In this document: piece by piece, positions 54,246 through 62,860 of the stretch
Numbering within the stretch: position 1 is the first letter of the stretch
Layout of the letters: each line of letters begins with the position of its first letter
DNA from: Streptomyces antnestii
GTDB lineage: Bacteria > Actinomycetota > Actinomycetes > Streptomycetales > Streptomycetaceae
Reading direction: 5' to 3'
NCBI RefSeq assembly: GCF_004005495.1
Contig: NZ_RZYA01000001.1
Span: 248,001-312,000, forward strand
DNA: 64,000 nucleotides
Notes under the pieces: model-generated
What the model was told of the DNA's origin: nothing
The model's database searches: none
What the model saw: only the letters and a program-made list of their open reading frames with translations
Program-made: the position numbers and the translations under genes

Positions 54246-55196
54246 TCAGACGAAGTTGATGCGCTTCTCCGTCACCGGATAGCCGGCCTTCGTGAAGTTC
54301 GCCGCCATCGGGAAGTTCCCGTCGTCCGTGGCCCCCGCGACGAACTCCGCCCCGTGCTCCACCAGGAAGTGTGTCGTCTCGACGAGCAGGTCGTACGCGT
54401 AGCCGTGGCCGCGCTGCTCGGGCACCACGCCGATGAACCCGACGCACGGGCCGCCGGGGTTGTGGGCGGGCACGTGCAGCCCGACGAGCTCCCCCTCGGG
54501 CGTGTACGCCAGCTGCCACCACTCGCGCGGCGACGGGCACCAGTGGAAGAAGTCCAGCTCCTCCTGAGCGGCCGTGTCGAGGCCCGACACCTCGATGGCG
54601 TGCCGAGCGTGCGCGTCGAGCGTCGCCGAGTGGACCTGGCGCAGCACGTCGAGGATGACGGCGTCGTCTGGTTCGGCCCTGAACTCCAGGCGCCCTGGGC
54701 GCTCGGGCAGCCCGTTCTCGGGCGTCCACCGGTAACGCAGCCGCTCCACCAGGAGCTTCATGCCTGCCCGGGTGACCGCCTCAATCCGCGCCTCGGCGGC
54801 GGCCCGCGTCCGCGGGTCCTCGCGCCAGCCGGCCGGCAGGATCAGCTCGTACTCCACGTCGTACGGGGCCCGCCGCAGCAGTTCGACACCGGCTTCGAGG
54901 TCGTCGTCCCGGACGTCGAACCAGTTCAGGTTCACCGGTTCCGTGTCGTCCTTGCCGCCCCACCACGCGGCCCGCGCGACGACACGGCCCTCACGCAGGG
55001 CCACCCACGTCCAGTCGGGACGGTAGTCGCCGTCCTCGGCGACCGTGCGGTAGTCGACACCGGTGATGACGCGGCCCACGAGGCCCGGGTCTTCGAAGGT
55101 GCGGAAGAGCGGGACGTCCTCCTCGGTGAGGGCGCGGACGACCAGGCCGTCGTCGCCGTGCGTCGCGTGCGAGGTCGCTTGCCGTGCAGCAGTCAA
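54246..55196 (-). CDS. GNAT-family acetyltransferase
   Basis: 316 aa from TTG 55196, supported by GGAG five bases upstream. Two GNAT-like halves are visible; the active half is C-terminal, with the acetyl-CoA loop CVGFIGVVPEQRGHGYAYDL and the end ATDDGNFPMAANFTKAGYPV. The N-terminal half (LVVRALTEEDVPLFRTFEDP) also opens like a GNAT domain. Substrate unknown. It diverges from the FHA gene; a 10-bp tandem repeat lies just upstream. Confidence 0.88.
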   Translation of the reverse strand: MTAARQATSHATHGDDGLVVRALTEEDVPLFRTFEDPGLVGRVITGVDYRTVAEDGDYRPDWTWVALREGRVVARAAWWGGKDDTEPVNLNWFDVRDDDLEAGVELLRRAPYDVEYELILPAGWREDPRTRAAAEARIEAVTRAGMKLLVERLRYRWTPENGLPERPGRLEFRAEPDDAVILDVLRQVHSATLDAHARHAIEVSGLDTAAQEELDFFHWCPSPREWWQLAYTPEGELVGLHVPAHNPGGPCVGFIGVVPEQRGHGYAYDLLVETTHFLVEHGAEFVAGATDDGNFPMAANFTKAGYPVTEKRINFV

Positions 55197-55210
55197 GAAT
55201 TCTCCAGGTA

Positions 55211-55275
55211 CGGGAGTCGACGGGAGTCAACGGGAGTCAACGGGAGTCAACGGGAGTCAACGGGAGTCAACGGGA
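55211..55275. repeat. 10-bp tandem repeat CGGGAGTCAA, six copies plus partial
   Basis: Six consecutive 10-mers (the first CGGGAGTCGA, the rest CGGGAGTCAA), then CGGGA, between the divergent acetyltransferase and FHA genes. On the reverse strand each unit reads TTGACTCCCG, which contains a -35-like TTGAC. One helical turn spacing puts all units on one DNA face. Confidence 0.9.
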
Positions 55276-55449
55276 ACACGCCTGGCGGCGGTCCGGGCGC
55301 CCGAACGTAGCAGCGAACCGGCGCCCGCGCGCCCGCATTTCCGCGCGCCGCGCATCGGAGGCAGTCCTTGCTGGTCACGGCGGTGCGAGGGCGGGTGGAA
55401 GTTCGCCGTTTTCTGGACACCCCGGTCGCGCTGCCGGACAATCGCGTAC

Positions 55450-56001
55450 GTGACCTCCTCGTTCGAGCACCATACGTACCCCGCGCGGCTGTCGGACGCC
55501 GAGCGCGACAGGGCGTTGCGGGAGCTCCGGGAGGGCGCCGCCCTCGGCAGGCTGTCGCACGACACGTTCGTCCGGCGCATGGAGCTGGCCCTCGCCGCGC
55601 GCCGATCCGACGAACTGGCCGCGCTCACCGCCGATCTGCACACCGAGGGCCGCTGGTCCCGGATCGTCTTCGGCTCCGTCGCCGCGGTCTCTGGCTTCAC
55701 CGTGCGGCTGCGCGGGGCGTGGCAGCGCGAGCGGCTCCCGAAGCTGCAACTGCCGCCGCCCGGCAGCCCGTACCCGCTGCGCATCGGCCGCGACCCGGCG
55801 AACGGACTGCGCCTCAGCCACGAGACCGTGTCCCGGGTGCACGCGGAGCTGAGCCTGCAGGGCGGCATGTGGGTGCTGCGCGACCTCGGCTCCACGAACG
55901 GCACGTCGGTCAACGGACGGCGGGTGGTCGGCGCCGCGGTCGTCCAGGACGGCGACCAGGTCGGCTTCGGACGCATGTCGTTCCGGCTGTCGACGGGCTG
56001 A
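55450..56001 (+). CDS. DUF1707 and FHA domain protein
   Basis: 183 aa from GTG 55450; no clear ribosome site, so it may be leaderless. The N-terminal ~55 residues are DUF1707 (ARLSDAERDRALRELREGAA, GRLSHDTFVRRMELALAARR), a short SHOCT-like helical domain common in actinobacteria. A linker leads to an FHA domain (YPLRIGRDPANGLRLSHETV, SRVHAELS, LRDLGSTNGTSVNGRR), which would bind phosphothreonine peptides from Ser/Thr kinases. No kinase gene is adjacent. The protein looks cytoplasmic. Confidence 0.9.
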   Translation: MTSSFEHHTYPARLSDAERDRALRELREGAALGRLSHDTFVRRMELALAARRSDELAALTADLHTEGRWSRIVFGSVAAVSGFTVRLRGAWQRERLPKLQLPPPGSPYPLRIGRDPANGLRLSHETVSRVHAELSLQGGMWVLRDLGSTNGTSVNGRRVVGAAVVQDGDQVGFGRMSFRLSTG

Positions 56002-56094
56002 CGCCGACTGGTTCGGGGGAGGACGGCTTTGGGCGGGCTGACTCCGGTCGGCCCCAAGGGAGTTCGGGTTCGCCCCCCGGAACGTGCCGACCGC

Positions 56095-57345
56095 TCAGTC
56101 GCCCGCCACGCGCGTGTGCCGTACGGCGGCGACGGTCGTCCGGGCCTGGTGCTCGACCTGGTGCTCAAGGGGCACCCAGCGGGCCCTGAACCGCTCGGCG
56201 AACGCGTCGCTCCACTGCGCCACCACCTGTTCGAGCCGTGCCGCCTCCGGGTCCTGAGCCTCCTTGAGAACCCGCAGAAGCATCGCGGCGGCCCGGAGCG
56301 GCAACCGTCTGCTGAACGCGTCGATGCTCCCCACGTACGCCATCGTGGAGTCGGGCGGCGGCGGTTGCAGCCAGTCGGCGGCGAGACCCGGTACGAGCGC
56401 GATCGCCCACCGCGCCGCCCGCAACAGCGGCCCGTCCACCTGGGGAAGGCGCGACAGCGCCGCCTGAAGGATCTCCTCCACCAGCAGCGCGTCCCGGCTC
56501 AACCGGTGTGCGAGGGACCGCAGTTCACGGCCTGGGGCGGGGTGCGGCGCCGGGTCGTCCACGAGGTCGCTCGCCCACATCGGGACCTCGATGATCGCGG
56601 TGCTGCCTCCGTAGCGGTGGGCGTGGTGCCAGGTGCTCTGCCGGGCGTCGTCGGGCAGGCTCGGGAACGCGGCCTCCGTGCCGGGCGCCGGCATAACATG
56701 GACGCCGGGGCCCGTCGCGGGCCAGCCCGCCGCGTCCGCCGCCCCCGTCTCCACCGGAATGTGCAGCTCCGCCGCCGACTTGGCGAACGGCTCGGCGAGC
56801 CCCGGTATGTCCCGCGTCAACTGCACCCAGCTGCCGCCCAGATCGGTGCCGTGCAACGACACCTGGAGCAAGGGGCGCAGCTCGTCGATGACCCGGATCA
56901 GGGTGCGCGTCTCGGGCGGCAGCCGGTCCGGCGGCAGCACGGACGGCGACCACTCGGGCTGTTCGGGACCCGCGGGGCGGAAGAAGTGCCGGTGGTAGTC
57001 GAGGAGCGTGCGGGGCGCCGGGGTGCGGTGCAGAGCCGCGCTGTCGGGGTCGGCGCACAGCAGGAAGTGCCAGGAACGGTCGGTGCGCAACTCGCGTTCC
57101 ATCAGGGCGCGTTCGGCGAGGCGCAGCAGCGTGGAACCACCGACGGGCTCGTTCGCGTGGGCCCCTGCGACCACAAGGACCGCGTGGTGCGCATGGCCCA
57201 CGGACAGCAGGTGCAGGGGTCTGCCCGCACGTGAGGTCCCCACCTGGCGCAGCACGCACAGGTCGGGTCGGTGAGCCGTCAGCTCCCGGGCTGACGCGAC
57301 CAGTTCGGCCACATTGGGGTAGCGCTGCTCCGTCAGGTGACTCAC
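56095..57345 (-). CDS. M14 zinc carboxypeptidase-like protein
   Basis: 416 aa from GTG 57345. The M14 zinc site is visible: VVAGAHANEPVGG (HxxE), the third ligand His in VSLHGTDLGGSWVQL, and a likely catalytic Glu in STAIIEVPMWAS. No signal peptide is present, so it is a cytoplasmic M14 enzyme, perhaps acting on peptidoglycan peptides or modified amino acids. The C-terminal third (LRAARWAIALVPGLAADWLQ, SRRLPLRAAAMLLRVLKEAQ) is an extra helical domain. Substrate unknown. Confidence 0.88.
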   Translation of the reverse strand: MSHLTEQRYPNVAELVASARELTAHRPDLCVLRQVGTSRAGRPLHLLSVGHAHHAVLVVAGAHANEPVGGSTLLRLAERALMERELRTDRSWHFLLCADPDSAALHRTPAPRTLLDYHRHFFRPAGPEQPEWSPSVLPPDRLPPETRTLIRVIDELRPLLQVSLHGTDLGGSWVQLTRDIPGLAEPFAKSAAELHIPVETGAADAAGWPATGPGVHVMPAPGTEAAFPSLPDDARQSTWHHAHRYGGSTAIIEVPMWASDLVDDPAPHPAPGRELRSLAHRLSRDALLVEEILQAALSRLPQVDGPLLRAARWAIALVPGLAADWLQPPPPDSTMAYVGSIDAFSRRLPLRAAAMLLRVLKEAQDPEAARLEQVVAQWSDAFAERFRARWVPLEHQVEHQARTTVAAVRHTRVAGD

Positions 57346-57603
57346 CCCCGTTGGTGCTCCCCGCGTCGCATCCCGCAGTACCCCACGCTCCGCCGCGGCT
57401 GTCAAGAAGGCGGTTGGCCGGTGCCCCGGCGCGGACCGCGACGCACGGCACGCCGCGGCCCGTGCGATGACCACGACCCGGCCCACGACCACCCGTCTCA
57501 CCCGTCCGGGCGTACGAGGACTGCGCGGCGGCGCCCCCGGTGGTCCCCTGAGAACACTCGCGCGCCGCCCGGCGCGCACCGGCCCAAGGCTGGGGGCACG
57601 GCG

Positions 57604-58962
57604 ATGCGCGCTGCTCCGGGCGCCCAGGACCCCGCCGGGTTCACCGGGCCCGTGACACAGGGGCCCGGCACGTGCCCCTTCGTGCCCTCCGGCGGAGCCG
57701 ACACGACCGGTGCCGACGCGACCCGTCCCGGCATCGCCACCGGCCCCGGCACCCTCACCGGCACCCCCACCGTCCTCCGCCCCGCACGCGCTCGCCGCGC
57801 GCCCGATGCCGATGACGACGGCGACAGCGATGGCAATGGCTGTGGCGACGGCACGATCCTGCCCAGCCTCCGTTCACCCGCCGTCGGCCGCGACCCCTAC
57901 CCCCTGTACCGCACGCTCAGGACGTCGTACCCCCTTGTCCACGACGAGGCCTTCGGGGCGTGGCTGATCAGCCGCTACGAGGACGTGCGGGCCGCGCTCG
58001 CCGACCCGCGGCTCGTCGCGCCGCCCCCGAAAAGCACCCTGACGCACCTGACGCACCTGGAGGACCGCGCCCACGCCGCGCACCGAGCCCTGCTCTCACC
58101 CGCGCTGCGCGGCCGCGCCCTGGCCGCCCTGCGGGCCGGGGTGGAGCGTGCCGCGTTCGTGCTCGCCCGGCGTCTGTCGGGGCGTCAGGAGGCCGATCTC
58201 GTGGCCGAGTTCTGCCACTGGCTGCCGGCCGTGGCGGCGGTGACCGCGCTCGGGCTGCCCCACGAGGAGACCGCGCGCGTGCGGGAGTGGTGCCGCGACG
58301 GCCTCACCCACCTGGGGGCCGGGCACGGGGACCTCGACGCTTTTCTCCGCCCGTACGTCGCCCGCCGCCGCGCGCGTCCGGGGCGCGATCTGCTGTCCGT
58401 CCTGTGCACGGCACGTGCGGACGGCCGCCCCCTCCCCGACGAGACGGTCGTGGGGACGGCCGGAACGCTCCTCGGCGCCGGAGGCGAGGCCACGCACCTG
58501 GCCCTCGCGTCGTTCCTCGCCAACCTGCTCGACCACCCGGCCCAGCTGAGGCTCGTCCGGGAGCGCCCCGCGCTGATGCCGGCGGCCTGGGCGGAGTCCC
58601 TGCGCCGCGACCCCGCCGTGCACATCGTGCTGCGCCGCGCGCTCGTCCCCGTCGTCACGGGCGCGGGGACGATACCGGCGGGCGCCGCCGTCGCCTGTCT
58701 CCTGGGCTCCGCGGGCCGCGACCCGGCACGCTTCGCCGCCCCCGACCGCTACGACATCCTGCGCCCCGCCCCCGGCCAACTGGCCTTCGGCGCGGGCCGC
58801 CACCGCTGCCTCGGCGTGCAACTGGCCCGCCTCACCGCCGAGTGCGCGCTCCACGCCCTGCTGGAGGCGCTGCCGCGGCTGCGCAGGGCGCCGGGCGGCC
58901 GGCCGGCGGACGAGGGCCTGATCACGCGCGGTCCGAAGACCCTTCCGGTGCTCCTGGGCTGA
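57604..58962 (+). CDS. Cytochrome P450 with disordered N-terminal extension
   Basis: 452 aa from ATG 57604. The first ~85 residues are Gly/Pro/Asp-rich, without membrane helix. The P450 core follows: I-helix TLLGAGGEATHLALASF, where the usual AGxDTT reads AGGEAT; ExxR in AESLRRDP; heme loop FGAGRHRCLGVQLARL. Such altered I-helices occur in P450s with unusual oxygen chemistry, but the substrate cannot be told. Its 3' end overlaps treY (opposite strand) by 41 bases. Confidence 0.9.
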   Translation: MRAAPGAQDPAGFTGPVTQGPGTCPFVPSGGADTTGADATRPGIATGPGTLTGTPTVLRPARARRAPDADDDGDSDGNGCGDGTILPSLRSPAVGRDPYPLYRTLRTSYPLVHDEAFGAWLISRYEDVRAALADPRLVAPPPKSTLTHLTHLEDRAHAAHRALLSPALRGRALAALRAGVERAAFVLARRLSGRQEADLVAEFCHWLPAVAAVTALGLPHEETARVREWCRDGLTHLGAGHGDLDAFLRPYVARRRARPGRDLLSVLCTARADGRPLPDETVVGTAGTLLGAGGEATHLALASFLANLLDHPAQLRLVRERPALMPAAWAESLRRDPAVHIVLRRALVPVVTGAGTIPAGAAVACLLGSAGRDPARFAAPDRYDILRPAPGQLAFGAGRHRCLGVQLARLTAECALHALLEALPRLRRAPGGRPADEGLITRGPKTLPVLLG

Positions 58963-61477
58963 GCGGCGCGCGGACGAGCAGGGCTACGGGCAGCCCTGCG
59001 AAGAGCTGCTCCACGCGCGCGTGACCCTCGAACTGCCGCCCTGGAGCGAGCAGATCGACCCACCGCCCCTCCGGCAGCGTCAGCTCCGTGTCGCGCCAGC
59101 CGCCCGCGTCGGCAAGCCGCAGGGACAGCCGGGTCACCGCAGTGACGACCTCTCCGGAGCGTGCGAACGCCACGCAGTGCCCGGCGCCCACGCCCCGCGC
59201 CGGAACCGGTTCGTACGTGGCCTCCGCGCCGAACCACTCCGGGTGCGCGCGCCGCAGCCTCAGCGCGGCGGCGGTCAGTGCCATCTTCTCGTCGGACAGA
59301 TCACCGGGCAGGTCACCGGACACATCACCCAACAGATCACCGGACACGACACCCCCCTCGCCGGAGTCGAGCCGTTCGAGCAGCGCGCGGTCGAAGCGGG
59401 CCGGCGCCCGGTTGTCGGGGTCCACCAGAGCCCGGTACGCACGCTCCGTGCCCTGGTAGACGTCCGGCACCCCCGGCATCGTCAGATGGACGAGAGCCGC
59501 CCCGAGGACGGTGGCCCGCACATGGGGCCGCAGAGAGTCCGAGAACGCGGCGACGGCCTCCCGGGGAGGCCCGCACGGGCCCGCCGCCACGAACTCCCGC
59601 ACCGCCTTCTCGTAGTCCCCGTCGGGCTCCGTCCAGCTCGTGTGCAGCCCGGCCTCGCGCACGTGCTTGAGCATCGCGCCCTGGAGCCGCTCGCCATCAC
59701 CGTCACCGTCACCGACGCCATCACTGTCACCGGCGCCATCGCCGTCGCTGCCGTCGCCGAAGCCGACCGCCGTCTGCCAGGCCGCCCACGCCAGTTGGGG
59801 ATCGGGCGCGCTCGTACCGCCCTCGCGCGCGGTGCGCTCGGTGACCTCCGCGAGCAGGTCGGCCCAGCGCCCGGGACACTGCGTGAGCACGGAGATGCCC
59901 GCCCGCACGTCGGCGCTGCGCTTGGTGTCGTGGGTGGAGAGCACCGTGCCCGTGCAGGGCCAGTCGCGCTGCACGCGCGCGCAGTACGCGTGGAAGGCCT
60001 CCGGGACGACCGCCGGGCTCTGCGGCGTACCGCCCACCTCCGTCGCGGACAGCAGCGGCGCGTGCCGGTAGAACGCCGTGTCCTCGACCGCCTTGGCCCG
60101 CAGCGCCGACGCCGTCTGGGCGAACCGCGCCCGGAACGCGCGATGCTCCGGCCCCGACCCGCGCTTCCCGAGCGCCAGTTCCCGCACGGTGTCCACCGCC
60201 TCGGCCTCCTCGGCGACGGTGAACACCCCCTTCGCGTCCTCGGCGTCCCCGGGAGTGAGCACGGTCTCGGGGTCCGCGCCCCCGCTCGCGTACGGCCGGT
60301 ACACGTCGAGGCGGACCAGGAGCTCGCGCACCGCGGACCGCAGGGCCCACGGGGCGTGGTCGCGCAGGGCGGCGTCGGCGGCGCACAGGCGGCCCGCCTC
60401 GCGCGTGAGCCGGTCCACCTCGGCCGCCAGCTCGTGCGTGACGACCTCGTACGCGGCGCGCCTGGCCGTGGCGTCCCAGTCGCCCCCGAGGTCGTCGGGC
60501 GCGGCCGTGAAGCGCCGGAAAAGGGAGAGGAGTTCGTCGGCTCCGGACGGGTCGGTGAACAGTCCGTCGATGTGGCGCAGCGCGTCGTAGCCCGTCGTGC
60601 CGGCCACCGGCCAGGCCGCGGGCAGCTGTTCGTGCTCGCCGAGGATCTTCTCGACGACGGTCCAGCGGCCGCCTGCCCCCTCGGCGAGGTCCTTCAGATA
60701 CGCGCCGGGGTCGGCGAGGCCGTCGGGATGGTCGACGCGCAGCCCGTCGAGGACGCCCTCGCGCAGCAGCTGCACGATCTTCGCGTGGGTGGCGTCGAAG
60801 ACCTCACGGTGCTCCACGCGCACCCCGATGAGGTCCGAGATGGTGAAGAAACGCCGGTAGTTCAGTTCGGTACGGGCGAGGCGCCACCAGCCGAGCCGGT
60901 ACCACTGCGCGTCGAGCAGCTCCGGAAGCGGCAGCGTCTCCGTGCCCTCGCGCAGCGGGAACGCGTGCTCGTAGTAGCGCAGCACCGGGCCGTCCACCTC
61001 CAGGTGGTCCAGCTCGTGGCTCAGCCGGTGGCCCAGGGCGGGCAGCAGGACCCGCCCGTCCTGCGCCTCCCAGTCGATGTCGAACCAGTGCGCGTACGGG
61101 GAGTGCGGCCCGTCCCGCAGCACCTCCTGGAGGGGCCGGTTGAGGCCGGCCGCCGCCGCCATGTGGTTGGGCACGATGTCGGCGACGAGCCCGAGGCCGT
61201 GCTCCCGCGCCGTCCGGGCGAGCGCCCGCAGCCCCTCCTCGCCGCCCAGCTCCTCCCGCACGCGCGCGTGGTCCACGACGTCGTACCCGTGGGTGGAACC
61301 GGGGACGGCCTCCAGGACCGGCGAGAGATGCAGGTGCGAGACACCCAGGGAGGCCAGATACGGGACGGCGGCGGCCGCCGCGGCGAACGGGAACGCCGGC
61401 TGGAGCTGCATCCGGTACGTGGCCGTGGGCGGGTCGGGGACCTCGCCCCCGTGAGGGTCCGGTGTCATGCGCGTCAT
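58922..61477 (-). CDS. treY: Malto-oligosyltrehalose synthase TreY
   Basis: 851 aa; GTAGGTTCGC precedes ATG 61477. GH13 maltooligosyltrehalose synthase marks: TYRMQLQPAFPFAAAAAAVP, HGYDVVDHARVREELGGEEG, LVADIVPNHMAA, catalytic strand LDGLRVDHPDGLADPG, and VLSTHDTKRSADVRAGISVL. It converts the reducing end of maltodextrin into a trehalosyl unit for TreZ to release. Two low-complexity inserts are present: a Gly/Asp run (GDSDGVGDGDGDGER) at ~59690-59760 and a SGDLLGDVSGDLPGD run near 59310-59350, lengthening it beyond typical size. Confidence 0.95.
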   Translation of the reverse strand: MTRMTPDPHGGEVPDPPTATYRMQLQPAFPFAAAAAAVPYLASLGVSHLHLSPVLEAVPGSTHGYDVVDHARVREELGGEEGLRALARTAREHGLGLVADIVPNHMAAAAGLNRPLQEVLRDGPHSPYAHWFDIDWEAQDGRVLLPALGHRLSHELDHLEVDGPVLRYYEHAFPLREGTETLPLPELLDAQWYRLGWWRLARTELNYRRFFTISDLIGVRVEHREVFDATHAKIVQLLREGVLDGLRVDHPDGLADPGAYLKDLAEGAGGRWTVVEKILGEHEQLPAAWPVAGTTGYDALRHIDGLFTDPSGADELLSLFRRFTAAPDDLGGDWDATARRAAYEVVTHELAAEVDRLTREAGRLCAADAALRDHAPWALRSAVRELLVRLDVYRPYASGGADPETVLTPGDAEDAKGVFTVAEEAEAVDTVRELALGKRGSGPEHRAFRARFAQTASALRAKAVEDTAFYRHAPLLSATEVGGTPQSPAVVPEAFHAYCARVQRDWPCTGTVLSTHDTKRSADVRAGISVLTQCPGRWADLLAEVTERTAREGGTSAPDPQLAWAAWQTAVGFGDGSDGDGAGDSDGVGDGDGDGERLQGAMLKHVREAGLHTSWTEPDGDYEKAVREFVAAGPCGPPREAVAAFSDSLRPHVRATVLGAALVHLTMPGVPDVYQGTERAYRALVDPDNRAPARFDRALLERLDSGEGGVVSGDLLGDVSGDLPGDLSDEKMALTAAALRLRRAHPEWFGAEATYEPVPARGVGAGHCVAFARSGEVVTAVTRLSLRLADAGGWRDTELTLPEGRWVDLLAPGRQFEGHARVEQLFAGLPVALLVRAPLSPGAPEGSSDRA

Positions 61478-61558
61478 GCGAACCTACGTACCCGCCCGGG
61501 CGTCTTTCGTGTCATCGCCGCATGCATATGTCACCGTCGCCGTCGGTAGTTTCGACCG

Positions 61559-62860
61559 ATGGCACAGGCAGCTGGGGGAACGGCGGGGACCTACCGCGCG
61601 GTGATCGGGGCGACCGGGGCGCTGCTCCCGTTGATCTCGTTCTTCGGCCGGCTGCCCGTGGCGGTGATCCAGTTCGGCAGCGTGCTGCTGGTCACCAGGA
61701 CGAGCGGATCCCTCGCGACCGGGGGGACGGTGGCCTGCGCTCTCGCGCTCGGGCAGGTGGCCATGGGGCCCGTCGTCGGCCGGCTCGCCGACCGGCGCGG
61801 GCAGCGGAGCGTGGTGCTGTGCTGTTCGCTCCTGAACGCCCTCGCGATCGCCTGCTACACGCTGGGCGCCCTCGCGCGGCTGCCCACGCCGCTCCTGGTC
61901 GCGCTCGGCGTGCTCGCCGGGGTCACGGTGCCGGGCATCGGGCCGCTGGCCAGGGCCCGGGGCGTCGCGCTCGTCCGCCACGGGGAGACGGACGAGCGCG
62001 ACGGCCACCCGGCCGACGGACGCCTGGTCAATGCCGTGCTGTCGCTCGAGAGCACCATGGACGAGCTGTCGTTCGTCCTCGGGCCCGCCCTGATCGGCGC
62101 CGCCGCCTTCGCCGGCCATCCCGCGTACGCGTTCGGGATCGCGGCCCTCCTGGTCGCCGGCTGCGGTACGGCGTTCGCGCTGCACCCGACGGCGACGGCC
62201 GTCCGGCCCGTGGCGGCGCCCGTGCCGAGGACGCCGAGGACGCCGCGGGCCCGGCGTCCGCGCATGCCGCGCGAGGTGCGGCTCGTACGCCTCGGCCTCG
62301 TCCTCCTCGGTGTCCTCCTGGGCGGCTGCGGGGCCGGGATCACGGCGCTCACCCAGGACCTCGGCCAGGAGGACCAGGCGGGCCTCGTCTACGCCGCCAT
62401 GGGCGTCATGAGCGCCGTCGTCGGCCTGTCCATGGCGGCCGTGCCGGAGCGCGTCGGGCTCGCCCTCCGCTGGCGCGTGGCCACGGCCGCCGCCGCCCTC
62501 CTGTCCCTCCTGCTGATCGGCACGCAGAGCATGACGGGCCTCTACGTGGCGGTGACCGTGTTCGGCGCCATCTTCGCGCCGAACCTGATCACCGGCTTCG
62601 GGCTCACCGAACGCGCCGTGCCGGGCGAACGCCTCGCCGAGGGCATGACGTTCGCCGCGAGCGCCTTCGTCGGCGGTCAGGCGGTCACGCTCGCGGTGGC
62701 GGGCCGCCTCGCAGAGTCCCACGGCCCCGCCGCCGCGTTCACCGTCGGCAGCGTGGCCGCCGCCCTCGCGTTCGGCGTCGCCCTCCTCGTACGGGCCCCC
62801 GCAGGCCCCGAGGTCACGCCGGCCGCTGCAGCACCGTCAGGCTCCGGTCGAGGAGCATGA
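61559..62860 (+). CDS. MFS transporter
   Basis: 433 aa. About 10-12 hydrophobic segments arranged as two halves around a Pro/Arg-rich central loop (~residues 220-240). The family A motif appears as GPVVGRLADRRGQRSVVL after the second segment. Substrate is unknown; drug or sugar efflux are both possible. It diverges from treY with 81 bases between starts, and its 3' end overlaps glgX (opposite strand) by 47 bases. Confidence 0.9.
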   Translation: MAQAAGGTAGTYRAVIGATGALLPLISFFGRLPVAVIQFGSVLLVTRTSGSLATGGTVACALALGQVAMGPVVGRLADRRGQRSVVLCCSLLNALAIACYTLGALARLPTPLLVALGVLAGVTVPGIGPLARARGVALVRHGETDERDGHPADGRLVNAVLSLESTMDELSFVLGPALIGAAAFAGHPAYAFGIAALLVAGCGTAFALHPTATAVRPVAAPVPRTPRTPRARRPRMPREVRLVRLGLVLLGVLLGGCGAGITALTQDLGQEDQAGLVYAAMGVMSAVVGLSMAAVPERVGLALRWRVATAAAALLSLLLIGTQSMTGLYVAVTVFGAIFAPNLITGFGLTERAVPGERLAEGMTFAASAFVGGQAVTLAVAGRLAESHGPAAAFTVGSVAAALAFGVALLVRAPAGPEVTPAAAAPSGSGRGA

